NCBI GenBank assembly: GCA_949152475.1
Contig: OX424564.1
Location: forward strand, 29,014,165-29,078,164
Origin: Terebella lapidaria
Taxonomy: Eukaryota; Annelida; Polychaeta; Terebellida; Terebellidae
Length of the DNA: 64,000 nt
Direction: 5' to 3'
Shown: one piece after another, positions 1-10,530 of the stretch
Layout: every line of letters begins with the position of its first letter
Numbering within the stretch: position 1 is the first letter of the stretch
Notes under the pieces: model-generated
What the model saw: the letters and a program-made list of their open reading frames with translations, nothing else
What the model was told of the DNA's origin: nothing
The model's database searches: none
Translations under genes and position numbers: made by a program

Positions 1-217
1 CGGTTCCGTCTCCGTCTCCGGCTCCGTCTCCGGCTTTACCAACATCACAAATATACCAAGTTCCGAGACGGAAAACCTTTTAAATATTATCAATACGGAA
101 CCGAATGAACCTTTAAACACATATACATTTTAATACACGGTTATTTAACCATAATATCACAAAACACTAACAGAATTACCTAGGGGAAACTTTTGGGTAC
201 GCCCCAAAACCGTTACA
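1..217 (-). repeat. 3' LTR of Gypsy-1 (partial)
   Basis: The stretch ends in CGTTACA and matches the last 217 bases of the right LTR. The rest of this LTR, about 1.17 kb judging from the right copy, lies left of the window. Confidence 0.93.
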
Positions 218-232
218 CTCCCCCTTCCTTAG
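218..232 (-). other. Polypurine tract of Gypsy-1
   Basis: On the minus strand the bases just before the 3' LTR read AAGGAAGGGGGAG, a purine run directly abutting TGTAACGG. This is the expected plus-strand primer site of an LTR element. Confidence 0.8.
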
Positions 233-484
233 ACTCTGTTCGTCCCGAACAGATCAATATCACATATCACATATATACAAATTCCTAACCGTTAAACTGT
301 CCGTATCATCAAACACAACTTGTTTCCGTGATCCGGGTACTGGTATCTCTTAACTAGTTTACGGTCACTGTACCCGGATATCTTGCTCCGTTTCCCACTT
401 TTAACTCTTAATTATACTAGAATCTGGGAAACGGTTCTTCTTTCTTCTCCTTGCGCCGACTTGGCTTGCGACGACTTGCGACGA

Positions 485-2323
485 CTACTGCCCACCAGTA
501 TCACGGCGCGAACTGCTCCCCGACGGCGGACGAGGTGGAATGGTATTTGGTACCAATGGTCGTCCGAAGCTTGTTCCTCTGGCATCAACCGGGAGAAGAT
601 CGGGATCATGTAAACTCCACTGGGGTGGCACGTAGAACCCATTCCTGAGGCGTTCGTCCCGGATGGACCAATCTGGAATCCGGACGATCTGACGGGTCGG
701 GACGAGACCAAACGGTGACTCTCTCTGCTCCATGGTCTCCACGTAGACGCCGGAGTCTCTCATCTCGGCTGGCCCCCACTGTTCCGGTCCCCAACGTACT
801 GCATAGTATCTGGCATGCTCCGGGACTGCAGGTGCAAAGACGGATGCACTCCGTCCTCGAATATTCACCGGGAAACAGTGGGACGGACACGGTTGAGTTG
901 AAGGACCGCCAAACGGGTAGAAAGTGTAAGGTGGACTCTGGGTTGGTGCTCGGGCTTGGCTCCTTCCGGACCGCTCACTGGAAGACTGTCGAGGCCTGGT
1001 TTCCACCGGAGACAGGATTCCGGGTGTAGCTCTGGCTTGACCTACCAGGATACTCCTCCGGGCTCTCTGCATGTCCGCATGGCCTCGGTCAGACGCGGAA
1101 GACTCCATTCCATCATCCCTAGCCGCTGAACTGGTTCTGCTTCCGGCTACTGCTTGAATGGTTGCCGGTAAAGTTCTCTCCGTGGATCCTCGGGTCTCCG
1201 TCTCACTGACAGCTCTGCTCCGGGTTCCGCCTTCCGCTTTGGTCTCCGCTCTGCCTCCGGATCTGCCAATGGGTCTGCTGTCCGCTCGGCTATCTGCTCT
1301 GCTATCTGCTCTGCTATCGGCTCGGCTATCGGCTCGGCCACTGGATCTGCTTTCTGCTCCGCCTCCGGGCCGGACGATCACGCTGCTCACCGCTCTGCCA
1401 CTGCTAGTCGTTCTCGGAGCTGGGCTCCGGAAACTATCTTCCTCGTCGTCTCTGCTCTGCATTTCCGCAATGTCCGCCACTCCAACTTCTGCCGCTACTC
1501 CGCTGGAACCTTCCTCCAACAACCGGAACTTGTAATCATACACCGCCTTGCCTTTTCCCTTGACGCTGCCTCCTGAAGACTTGGGTGGGGAGTGTCGCTT
1601 CTCCTCTCGGCCACGTTCTCCGCCTCGGTCCTTGGCACGCTCCGGGCTCTCCTTCCTATATTCCCGGCGTTGATGACGGCCGGATTTCTCCGGCGAACGG
1701 CTGCGACTCCGCTTCTTTCCGCGGTCTCGATCTGCTCCGGTACCTCGAGATGGGTCCGGGCTGTTTTTCCGGGAGGTGTTCCGGGAAGAACTTCGGGTCA
1801 CCGGTGGCTTAACCGGCTTTGGGTCCCCCGGGTCTTGCAACTCGTCTTCACTCGCCATAATTTTCAGCTCTGCTTCTTCTTCCGAACTGCTCTCCGCCTC
1901 CGTGGACGAAACGTCGGCTGCTAGTGTGGCCACCAACTGGGTACCGGAACGGTACCGGGTCCGGGACGAAACCGAACTTCCCGACTCCGACTCCGTATCC
2001 GACAACTGGTCAAGCCGGGTTACTGGTTTCTTGCTTTTCCGTGGAGTCATCTTGGACCGGAGGCTTTTCTCCTCAAACTGCTCTCTGCCAACCCTTAGTC
2101 GAATCGGGTTCGCGTCCATTGAGTGTCGGGACTGCAGATGTTTCTGTGTCCCCTCTTTCCGTCTGCTCCAATGGTCACACTGCGGACAGGCGAAGACGGT
2201 GACTTCACTCGTGCGCTGCTCCGTGACATGCCGGAGCAACGTGTGCTCGCTCTTGAACTCTAGGTTGCAGTCTCCACACCGGTGAGGGCGGGGCTTGCGG
2301 GGTGTTGTCTTTACTTTCGGCAT
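485..2323 (-). CDS. Gypsy-1 accessory ORF, C2H2 zinc-finger protein with long disordered region (612 aa)
   Basis: This is the last ORF of the element, in the position where env would sit. No signal peptide or membrane segment is visible, so it is not env-like. Two C2H2 fingers lie at the N-terminus (residues ~14-75): C-x2-C-x12-H, then a complete C-x2-C-x12-H-x4-H ending QSRH. The remainder is low-complexity and charged, rich in Ser, Arg and Glu, with a run of SRAD repeats near the middle and a Pro-rich C-terminal third. It has its own promoter-like module at 2,402-2,452 with a leader of only about 50 nt. The likely role, inferred only, is binding nucleic acid. The reading frame is intact and the start is an ATG. 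Confidence 0.8.
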   Translation of the reverse strand: MPKVKTTPRKPRPHRCGDCNLEFKSEHTLLRHVTEQRTSEVTVFACPQCDHWSRRKEGTQKHLQSRHSMDANPIRLRVGREQFEEKSLRSKMTPRKSKKPVTRLDQLSDTESESGSSVSSRTRYRSGTQLVATLAADVSSTEAESSSEEEAELKIMASEDELQDPGDPKPVKPPVTRSSSRNTSRKNSPDPSRGTGADRDRGKKRSRSRSPEKSGRHQRREYRKESPERAKDRGGERGREEKRHSPPKSSGGSVKGKGKAVYDYKFRLLEEGSSGVAAEVGVADIAEMQSRDDEEDSFRSPAPRTTSSGRAVSSVIVRPGGGAESRSSGRADSRADSRADSRADSRADSRPIGRSGGRAETKAEGGTRSRAVSETETRGSTERTLPATIQAVAGSRTSSAARDDGMESSASDRGHADMQRARRSILVGQARATPGILSPVETRPRQSSSERSGRSQARAPTQSPPYTFYPFGGPSTQPCPSHCFPVNIRGRSASVFAPAVPEHARYYAVRWGPEQWGPAEMRDSGVYVETMEQRESPFGLVPTRQIVRIPDWSIRDERLRNGFYVPPQWSLHDPDLLPVDARGTSFGRPLVPNTIPPRPPSGSSSRRDTGGQ

Positions 2324-2401
2324 TCTGATTCTCTGCTTTGGGTCGATGTTGACTCAGCTACAGCAAACTGCCTTCTGCATCCGGTAACAGCTATCTGCCC
2401 C

Positions 2402-2452
2402 TTTTTATAGTGTCTGAAAGTCACATGACTGGCTTATCTGCTTGATGATTGG
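2402..2452 (-). promoter_or_regulatory. Internal promoter-like module ahead of the 612-aa zinc-finger ORF
   Basis: On the minus strand, TATAAAAA (2,402-2,409) lies about 80 bp upstream of the ATG. Upstream of it are CATGTG-type GTCATGTG (2,422-2,429) and CCAAT (2,448-2,452), then a CCGTCTCCG/CCTCCGTCTACTG cluster at 2,575-2,700. The order parallels the LTR promoter of the same element. Confidence 0.6.
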
Positions 2453-2503
2453 CTGCTCAGCAAACTGCAACTCCTCCTGGTGGTCTTCTTGGATAAATAA
2501 TAT

Positions 2504-2505
<2 letters not shown>

Positions 2506-2534
<29 letters not shown>
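2506..2534. repeat. 29-base T homopolymer (poly-A on element sense strand)
   Basis: An uninterrupted T run between the two accessory ORFs. In the element's sense direction it is a poly-A tract about 190 bp after the stop of the 206-aa ORF. Confidence 0.9.
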
Positions 2535-2574
2535 CCATGTTGTTGTTGCTGCTAACTGCCACCGCTCTTTCTTT

Positions 2575-2700
2575 TCCGTCTCCGCCAAACTGCCAACCGC
2601 CTCCGTCTACTGCCACACTGCCATCCGCCTCCGTCTACTGTCACACTGCCAACCGCCTCCGTCTACTGCCACACCGCCTCCGCTTCCGTCCAGGATTCCT
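2575..2700 (-). repeat. CCTCCGTCTACTG motif array upstream of internal promoter
   Basis: Imperfect repeats of about 30 bp alternate CCGCCTCCGTCTACTG with ACTGCCA. They lie upstream of the 612-aa ORF promoter, as the CCGTCTCCG repeats lie upstream of the LTR promoter. Confidence 0.7.
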
Positions 2701-2722
2701 CATCTGCCGTAACATACTCCGA

Positions 2723-3343
2723 CTAATCCGTCTCCGGCTCTGAAGTCTCTGCCGCTGAAATGGGAGATGGAGGCCGGTATTCCCTGGCACGGATTTCCGC
2801 CTCCCAATCCTCCGCTTGGTCTTCTTCGGCTGCCCGGAGACAGCCCTGCAGGTCCGGGGCCCATTCCGGCAAATCTAACTGCTCAGGTTGTCCGATGGGG
2901 GCGGCTGCTCCGGCATCCCAGTCAGGTCCCAACGGAAGCTGGTCCGCATAGGTCTCCGGAACTGGTTTCTCCCTAGGAGACTGTGTGCAATATTTCTGGA
3001 ACCGCTTCCGCCGAGACTGCGTTGCTGTTCCCCGCCAGGCCGAATCGAAGGTTCCCACTCGGCTGAGGGTTGCCTCGTCCTGAGGAGGACGGTACCCGAA
3101 AGGGTACTTCCAACCGTGCATCTCCCGGAGATGCCGCCTAAGGTCGTTCGCCCGGTTGCCGTAGAAGGCACACAAACAGCAATGATACCTCTGGGGTGGG
3201 CACACATGCCGTCTTCTGTCCGTCTCACTCTCGAACATCCGGTCGCACCGCTTACACAGCCGGCTATACTCCAGTGGCTGGGGGCTTGCCCAATCTCTGC
3301 TCCGGCCACGATCTTGTCTTCCGAGGAACGCCGAGTAGGCCAT
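2723..3343 (-). CDS. Gypsy-1 accessory ORF, two-finger C2H2 protein (206 aa)
   Basis: A small basic-then-acidic protein encoded between pol and the 612-aa ORF, same strand. The first finger-like motif (residues ~32-49) is C-x2-C-x12-H followed by H-V-C, an atypical last ligand. The second (residues ~54-76) is a standard C-x2-C-x12-H-x4-H ending EMH. The C-terminal third is acidic and Pro-rich. The paired-finger N-terminus resembles that of the 612-aa ORF, suggesting the two arose by duplication inside the element. A TATAAAAG module at 3,585-3,654 precedes it. The function is unknown; nucleic-acid binding is inferred from the fingers. The frame is intact with an ATG start. Confidence 0.78.
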   Translation of the reverse strand: MAYSAFLGRQDRGRSRDWASPQPLEYSRLCKRCDRMFESETDRRRHVCPPQRYHCCLCAFYGNRANDLRRHLREMHGWKYPFGYRPPQDEATLSRVGTFDSAWRGTATQSRRKRFQKYCTQSPREKPVPETYADQLPLGPDWDAGAAAPIGQPEQLDLPEWAPDLQGCLRAAEEDQAEDWEAEIRAREYRPPSPISAAETSEPETD

Positions 3344-3584
3344 ACCGGAAAGCCGGGAAACAGAAGTCGTCTATCTACTGCACCGCTTCTACTGCACCGC
3401 TTCTACTGCACCGCTTCTGCTGCACCGCTTCTCTGGACTGATGGTCTTCCGGGAAACACTTAGTCGTTTTTCACTGCAAAATCTGCCGCAGCCGGAAAAT
3501 ACTGGACTTGATTCGATTCCGCCAAACTTTAACAGCGATGTGCACAGCTCGAGGTCTGCTCTTCAACTGCCCGATTTCAAGGCC

Positions 3585-3654
3585 CTTTTATACCATTTCT
3601 GCTCACGTGACTTGAAAAGCTCCACGCTGATTGGCTGTCTCAGGAGTGACGTCA
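3585..3654 (-). promoter_or_regulatory. Internal promoter-like module ahead of the 206-aa zinc-finger ORF
   Basis: Reading on the minus strand: TGACGTCA (CRE-like, 3,647-3,654), CCAAT (3,630-3,634), GTCACGTG (3,604-3,611) and TATAAAAG (3,585-3,592). The same set of CRE, E-box and TATA occurs in the LTR at 10,850-10,899. CCGTCTCCGG lies further upstream near 3,690. Confidence 0.65.
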
Positions 3655-4402
3655 CAATTATGCAAAAACTCAACCGTTAACCGAGAGGTGTCCGTCTCCG
3701 GCTCAACCGGCTTCTCCGGGTTTTTCCGGCTCCCTTTCAAGTGCTTCTCCGAGCGAAGTATCTGCAATTTTGAAGTATCTCTGCCATCAGGAGGGTTGAA
3801 AAGAGTCTCAGCCAGTTGAATCTGCCTGCCAGACGTACATCTAGACTGCAAGTTGGGCGTTTCCGCCATCTGTACTGCTTCGTCAACTGCATATCTGCTC
3901 ACTGGTATTACTGCTTGTTGACACTGGGAACTGCATACATTCTGTCCAGAAGGAGGCGCCTTCCTATCTGGGGTGATGTTTCTCCGTTTCTGTCAATCTG
4001 CAGTTGGTTTACTGTCTCTGCTAAGTGGAAACTCCGGTTGGATGACTACAGCCGGAAAACTTTTCCGTCTTAATTCTCCGAATACGGAAGACGTGTAGCT
4101 GCTTCTCTGGAGATACTAGACCGCTAACCCAGGTTCTTCTGGACCCCTGGCCGCTACCCTGGACTGGTTGACTATGCGCTCAACCCAGTCAGCACCTCTA
4201 GGATGTCTCTATCCGGTCTCTGCACCGCGTTCCGCTCTACTTCCTTTCTCCGCCCTGTTTCCGGAACCAGCACTTGCTCACTGTTCCAACTTCTTGCGGT
4301 CGCTCTCTGCCGGAACTCAACGTTTTACCAGGGTCTCAGCTATCTCCTTCTCCTGCTCTACAGCTCACCCCGTCTTCTCATATTTCTGCGTCCTCTGCGG
4401 CT

Positions 4403-7400
4403 TTACTCCGAGTCCGTATCCGACTCAGAGACCGTCTGTTCCGATTCCGGAACACTACTCTGCATCGGCGGCTCCGTCTGCCTCCAGGAATCCGCCATTC
4501 TCCGCTTCATCCATCTCGGATGCTTGACACCATTATACGGTTTCAGCAAATCGAAGTGAACCACCTTCTGCCGAGTTTCACTCTCTGCAATCTCGTAGGT
4601 CACGTCGGTAAATCTGCTCAGCACTAGCTTTGGACCGCTCCACTTCCTCTGCAACTTGGGTGCCTTGCCCTTCTTCCATGTTTTGACCGCCATCCACACT
4701 CGGTCTCCTGGCTGGAACTGATTGTCGACCTTCCTCCGGTCGTACAGCTTCTTCTGCCGTTCCATCTCTCTGCCAGATTTCGATCGAACCGCCTTGTATA
4801 CTGCTTCTAGACGCTCCCGGAGCTGACTGCCATACTCTGTTACTTCTGCTGTCGATTCGCCCGGAGGCCTGCCAATCAGTAACTCCACCGGAGTGTTGAC
4901 TTCTCTGCCCAGCATCAGCAAATTGGGACTCTGCCCGGTTGTCTCCTGCGGGGTACTCCGGTAAGCTGCCATCGCCAACGGAACTAGCTGATCCCAGTTG
5001 GTCTGTCGCTCGCTTACGTACAGGCTCAGGATCTGCTGCAGCGTCCGGTTGAATCGCTCAATGAAACCGTCCGACTGAGGTCAGAAAGCGGTTGTCCGTG
5101 TCTTGTGAATCCCCAGGATTCTGCAAACATTTCTCAGCAAGTCGGACTCGAAATTTCTGCCTTGGTCGGTGTGGATCTCCATCGGGATGCCATACCGCGC
5201 TGCAAACTGGTTGACGAATATGTCTGCAACCGTCACCGCTTCCTGATTCGGCATCGGGTAGGCCTCTACCCACTTGGTGAAGTAATCACCGATTACTAAG
5301 ATGTACCTGTTCCCCCGGGTGGATTTAGGTAACGGACCCATCACGTCCATTGCCACCCTCTCCATGGGAGCTCCAACCCGGTATTTCTGCATCGGAGATC
5401 GTTTCAAGTTCTGCATACTTCTTGACGCACATTCGTCACAGCTCAGCACCCACTGCTTTATATCCCGCATCATAGCCGGCCAGAAATACCGCCTCCGAAT
5501 GCTAGCCGCCATCCTTCTGCTTCCGAAGTGTCCTCCCGTCCGGCTCTGATGGGCCAGACGGAAAATCTCTTGTCTCAGCTCCTTCGGGGTTATCAACTGC
5601 ATTCGGCTGGTTCCTTCTGCCGTTTTCCATTTCTGGTAGACTACTCCGTCGACTTTCAGCAAGGTCTTCCGCATCCTGTACAGCACTTTCTCCTCGCTGC
5701 TCATGCTGGAAAAGTCTGCACTGCCAGCTGTACCGCTCCCGTCGATCAGCGACGTCACCAGTGGGTACCAAGGTTCTGCTTGCTGCATTCTCCGCAAATC
5801 ATCTGGTCGATATTTCTGCCCCAGCACAGTATCCTGGTCCGCATTTTCCGCCAGCCTAATCTGCTCTGCAACCGCATCCGCTTTTCCTGGAACTGCTTTC
5901 TCCGTCACTGCAACCGCAACCGGCTTCCGGGACGCTGCTTTCTCCGTCACCGCAACCGCAACCAGCTTCCGGGATGCTGCTTTCTCCGTCACTGCAACCG
6001 CAACCGGCTTCCGGGACGCTGCTTTCTCCGTCACCGCAACCGCAACCGGCTTCCGGGACGCTGCTTTCTCCGTCACTGCAACCGCAACCGGCTTCCGGGA
6101 CGCTGCTTTCTCCGTCACCGCAACCGGCTTCCGGGACGCTGCTTTCTCCGCTACTGCAACCGCCTTCCTTGGGACTGCTTCCTCCGTCAGTTCTGCTTCT
6201 CCGCCCGATCTCCGTGACCGCTTCCGGCATCCCCCCTTCCTTGGCTTGGGCTGAGGAGTTTCTTCATTTCGTGTCTGCCGGATCCTTTCTCCATAGTTCC
6301 AGGCGTCTATCTTGGCCTGTTTCCAGTCGATTTTTCCGCATTGGCTGCACGGGAATCTGGACAAGGCATCCACGTTATTATGGATTCGCCCCGGACGATG
6401 TTCGATGTCGAAATGAAACTCACTCAGGAGCTCAATCCACCGGGCTACCTGCCCCTGGGGCTCCTTGAAATTCATCAGCCAGGTAAGACTGCCATGATCC
6501 GTGCGAAGAAGGAAGTGTCGTCCCAGCAAGTACTGCTTATTCTTCTGTACCGCAAACACAACCGCCAGGAGCTCCTTCCGGGTGACACAGTATCTCCGTT
6601 CTTCTTTGGTTAGGCTGCGGCTCAAGTAGGTTATCACCCGCTCCTGGTTGCCCTGCTTCTGTGACAGCACTGCTCCCAACCCGGTGTCACTGGCGTCCGT
6701 GTCCAGGATATATCGGCCTTGCTCCCTTGGGTAACCGAGTATCGGTGCCGATACTAGGCGGTTCTTCAGCTCTGCAAATGCCTGCTCTTGCTCCGTCTGC
6801 CACCGGAACTGCACCCCTTTTTCCGTCAAGCGATTCAGCGGCGCTGCAATCTCGGAGAACTTCGGCATGAACTTCCGGTAATAGGAGCATAGCCCCAGAA
6901 AACTGCGCAGCTCCGTCAGGTTGGTGGGTGTCCGCCACTTCCGTACTGCCTCCGTTTTTGCCGGGTTGGTACGAATACCGTCTCTTCCGACAATGTGACC
7001 TAGGAAAGACACCTCCGGCTGGAAGAACTTGCATTTTGACGGTTTGACTTTTAGGTCTGCCTCTCAGCTTGTTGAAAACCTCCTGAAGATCACGGATGTC
7101 ATCCTCCAGGGTCTTGCTGTAGACTATGATGTCGTCCAGATATATGAGGCAGGTCTTCCAGGACAGTCCGCCTAACACCTTCTCCATCAACCGCTCGAAC
7201 GTACCCGGAGCATTGCACAAGCCGAAACTCATGACTTTGAACTGGTAAAGGCCACCAGGAACACAGAAGGCCGACTTTTTCCGGGCGTCTTCATCCATCC
7301 CGACCTGCCAGTATCCACTGGTCAGGTCGAGAGTGGAGAACCACTTGGCGTCTGCACAGGCTGCTATGGTGTCGTCTATTCTCGGCAACGGGTAAGCATC

Positions 7401-8517
7401 TTTCTCCGTGACTGCATTTAACCGCCGGTAATCGACACAGAACCGGGTGGTCCCATCCTTCTTCTTCACCAGAACAATCGGAGAAGCCCAAGGACTGCTA
7501 CTTTCTTCAATGACGTTCTTGTCTTTCATCTCCTGAATTAGACTGCTCACCAGCTCTCTCTTGTCCGGCGGAATCCGTCTGGTCGGCTGCTTAATCGGCA
7601 GATGACTGCCCGTGTTTATCTGATGTTGTACCTCATTGGTCTGCCCCAGTTCTCCGTCATCATTACTGAAGGTCGGCTTATTCCGAAATAGGAGGTCGGT
7701 TACTCTCTCGCGGAAATGACTCGGCACTGCATCCTGGGTCTGCTCTGCTAACTGCCGCAGCTTCTCGTACCCGCTCCAATTCCGCCCGGCCTCCGACTCC
7801 GTGGAAATCTGCACCTTCCTGCTCCGCTCCGCCAACGGAACAACACTGCAACCGGCTGCTAAGGTGGTCATCGTCGCCAACTGCGCTCCTTTCTTGATGA
7901 TTACCGGCTCCGCCATCACATTGATCACTCGAACCGGGACTGTTCCTTGCTTTATCCGGGATAAAGTTCTCCCTATCAGCCAAGGTCTTTTCTCAGTAGG
8001 CTCCTGTGGCATTTCTAGTACTCCTTCGGCTTCACTTCTCTGCTTGTCCTATTATCAGCTGTTCCGTTTCCGGCGGAATTTGGTAATCTGCTACAGCGTT
8101 GATCGGAAACGGCTCCCTGGTCTGCTCGAACATGGTGAGGAACACCTCCTGGCTGCCCATCTGCATGGTCATTCAGTCGAAATTTATGCCGGATATCCGG
8201 GAACGGATGAAATCCATTCCCAGTATTCCTTCGTCTTCACAGTCTGCAATCTCGAACGTCACGGTCTCAGCTACTCCTGCGATGTTGAGTGGGAGTTCTT
8301 TCCGGCCATGCGTCCGTATGTTACTTCCGTCAACCATTGGAAAACGAATCGGCGACCGCTTCAGCTTCATTCCGGGTTTCCGGATCCGTTCCCAGGTTTG
8401 TAGGTTGAGCATTGTGACAGTGCTGCCAGTGTCGATTATCAGCGTTACTGGTTCTCCGCATACTCTGGCTGGCACACACATGCACACCTCGCCCCTGGGA
8501 CCGGGTCCGTGAACCAC
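4403..8517 (-). pseudogene. pol: Gypsy-1 pol region (protease, RT, RNase H, integrase), broken
   Basis: Domains run in the Gypsy order from right to left: retropepsin with an IIDTGST active site near 8,430; reverse transcriptase with DYRRLN and a YLDD catalytic box near 7,135; RNase H around 6,250-6,800; a repetitive basic linker (5,895-6,175); the integrase HHCC zinc-binding domain around 5,400-5,530; the integrase core with its catalytic aspartates around 5,150-5,340; and a basic C-terminal segment to about 4,403. As a protein it would process Gag and reverse-transcribe and integrate the element. This copy is interrupted about three times and is treated as a fossil. Confidence 0.92.
5895..6175 (-). 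repeat. 42-bp tandem repeat inside pol (14-aa linker repeat)
   Basis: About six copies of a 42 bp unit encode VTEKAASRKPVAVA-like 14-residue repeats between RNase H and integrase; copies begin at about 5,899, 5,941 and 5,983 and continue. The unit length is a multiple of three, so copy number can change without shifting frame. The repeats are basic and alanine-rich. Confidence 0.9.
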
Positions 8518-8579
8518 CTGCCGGTTATGGGGGTGTCCTCTCTTCCGGGTCCCGGATTTCCCCTTTTCCGCGACCCGCT

Positions 8580-9857
8580 CTAGTTTTCCGGCTGCTGCTG
8601 CTGCTGTCGTGGCTGCTGCTGTTGTTGCTGCTGCTGCGGCTGCTGCTGCTGCTGTTGTCGCGGCGACTGCTGCTGTTGTGGTTGACGCCGTTGCTGCTGC
8701 TGCTTCGGCTGCCTACAGTCTCGGGCAAAATGCCCTTTCCGGCCACAGTTAAAGCATTCTAAATCCGCTCGGGAACTGCGCTGCTGCTGCTGCCGGCTAA
8801 CCGCTTCCTTGACCTGAGTCATCAGATCCGCCAACTGCTGCTGATTCTGCTCGGCTTGCTTCCACAATTCGTTCACCTGCTGGCTCCACTCCGGCTCCGT
8901 GTTCAGCTGCCTCATCCGGTGTCGCTCCGCTGGTCTACTGTTGTCCGTCTTCATAATACTCTCATACTCGGTAGCGAAAGCCAGAGCCTGCGACAGCGTT
9001 TCCGGGTGGCTTTTCAATACCGACAACCGCATATCTCGGTTAGTCAGACTGTTGCAGAAATGCATCTTCATGAGCACTTCTGTTGTTGCCGGATCCGCTT
9101 TTGGGTAAGCTAGCCGCGTCTTGCTCCGTATGTCTCTGGCCAGCTCGGACAGCTCCTCCTCCGGCTGCAATTTCCGCGTCTGCAATTCCGCCTGGAAAAC
9201 AAATGTTTTCTCTCCCGGACAAAACTGCTGTTTTAATGCCGCCACAACCGTATCAAAGCTGCGTCTCTGCTCCGCGGACAAATCCAGTAGTATGCTGCGG
9301 GCGTTGCCCCTCAAACTGACACATAAGTTCAGCGCCTTTTCCTCTGCTGACCAACGGTAGTACCGAGCGTATTCAAGGAGGTGAGCCTCATACTCCGGCC
9401 ACGGATCAGTTCCGTCGTATGTCATTAATCTGGCTACTCCTGCCCTTGGTGCTGGTTGTTGTACTGCTTCTGCCTGCTGCTGCTTTCCGGTTACTGCCAG
9501 GTGCTGCTGAAACACCTCCATTTGGGTCGCCAATAATCTGGTCAGGTTGTCGACTAAATTCTCTCCGCCTTCCGGTTCCGCATCCGGTTCCCGATCGCCA
9601 GCCTGGTCCGGAAAGTTAATTTCCGCCTCTGCTAACTGCTCTGCAGGCTGTACTCCTTGAGGAACCCGAAGGGGCTCTTCTGCAACTGCTTTCTGCATTT
9701 CCGGCTGCAACAGCTTTAGCACGGCAGGACGAACTGCTTCTTTTTCCGCAACCGGCATCTGCAACGGCTCAGCTCCTACTGCTCCTACAGGCTGCTCCGT
9801 GTCCGACACGGTTGTCTTCAGCTGCTGTTCCGCCAATTTGCCCCGTCTAGTAGTCAT
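8580..9857 (-). CDS. gag: Gypsy-1 Gag (about 425 aa)
   Basis: This is the structural capsid/nucleocapsid protein of the element. The start is taken as the ATG at 9,857 (MTTRRGKL), because the longer frame to 9,908 begins inside the LTR. A Gag capsid-like region spans residues ~145-310 (YDGT...WPEYEAHL, then helical segments). A single CCHC zinc knuckle (CFNCGRKGHFARDC) lies near residue 370. The C-terminus is a polyglutamine tract from CTG/CAG repeats. The N-terminal third is Glu/Ala-rich and probably disordered. The frame is open throughout. Confidence 0.93.
   Translation of the reverse strand: MTTRRGKLAEQQLKTTVSDTEQPVGAVGAEPLQMPVAEKEAVRPAVLKLLQPEMQKAVAEEPLRVPQGVQPAEQLAEAEINFPDQAGDREPDAEPEGGENLVDNLTRLLATQMEVFQQHLAVTGKQQQAEAVQQPAPRAGVARLMTYDGTDPWPEYEAHLLEYARYYRWSAEEKALNLCVSLRGNARSILLDLSAEQRRSFDTVVAALKQQFCPGEKTFVFQAELQTRKLQPEEELSELARDIRSKTRLAYPKADPATTEVLMKMHFCNSLTNRDMRLSVLKSHPETLSQALAFATEYESIMKTDNSRPAERHRMRQLNTEPEWSQQVNELWKQAEQNQQQLADLMTQVKEAVSRQQQQRSSRADLECFNCGRKGHFARDCRQPKQQQQRRQPQQQQSPRQQQQQQPQQQQQQQQPRQQQQQPEN
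8583..8720 (-). repeat. CAG/CTG trinucleotide-rich tract (gag polyQ)
   Basis: Dense CTG triplets on the plus strand encode the glutamine-rich Gag C-terminus on the minus strand. It is an impure microsatellite. Confidence 0.9.
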
Positions 9858-9867
9858 ACTGCAGATG

Positions 9868-9885
9868 ATCCCACCGCTGCCACCA
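9868..9885 (-). other. Primer-binding site candidate of Gypsy-1
   Basis: On the minus strand, TGGTGGCAGCGGTGGGAT follows the 5' LTR end (GTTACA) after a short spacer. Position and TGG start fit a tRNA primer-binding site. The tRNA was not identified. Confidence 0.6.
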
Positions 9886-10079
9886 AAAAGTTGTAACGGG
9901 TTCTTCACCCTTCTGTGACGTCTTGATGAACCGGTTTTCTTGGGAGGTGGGTGAGTTGTTATTTAACCGGAGCTGAAACGGTAAAACTCCGGGAAACTGC
10001 TACTGCTGTACGGTTGAACTCCGGCTAGAAGTCTCTGAAGGTTGGTAGCGTGGTCTGGAATGGACCTCTTAACCGTTGC

Positions 10080-10530
10080 CCGACTGCCAATCTGCAACTG
10101 CTCTTGTAAAGTAAGAATCCGGAGGCGTTTCCGTCTCCGGGTACTGCAACTGCTCCGTCGGGATACCGCTTTACTGCAACAGCTCCGTCGTTTTCCGCCT
10201 TACTGCAACTGCGACTGCACCTGGAATAGAGAATCCGGGAACGTTGCCGTTTCCGAATACTGCAACCGCTCTGCCAGGTTCCGCCTCACTGCAAACTGCT
10301 CCGGTTGGCTCCGCCTCACCGCAACCTGCGACTGCACCTGAAATGGAGAATCACGGAAGTGTTCTCACTTCCGGTTACCGCAATCGTTCCGTCAGGTACT
10401 GCCTCTGCTACTCCGTCGTCCGGTACCGCCTCTGCAACTGCTTCGTCGTTCCCGTCTCTGCAACTGCTCCGTCCGGTACCGCCTCCGTAGTTGCTCCGTT
10501 GAATTCCACCTCCGTCTCCGTCTCCTTCCT
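10080..10530 (-). repeat. CTGCAACTGCTCCGTC short-repeat region in LTR leader
   Basis: Many imperfect copies of CTGCAACTGCTCCGTC and of GTACCGCCTC lie downstream of the LTR TATA box, in the part expected to be transcribed. It is non-coding. Confidence 0.75.

Noticed and set aside
1776-2285. Plus-strand open frame of 169 codons
   Set aside because: Antisense to the 612-aa zinc-finger ORF; Ser/Arg bias arises from the complementary strand.
485-2323. Env gene of Gypsy-1
   Set aside because: The ORF is in the env position but has C2H2 fingers and no signal peptide or transmembrane segment.
5528-6254. Plus-strand open frames of 183-229 codons opposite Gypsy-1 pol
   Set aside because: Antisense shadows of the 42-bp repeat; the sense strand encodes recognisable RNase H and integrase.
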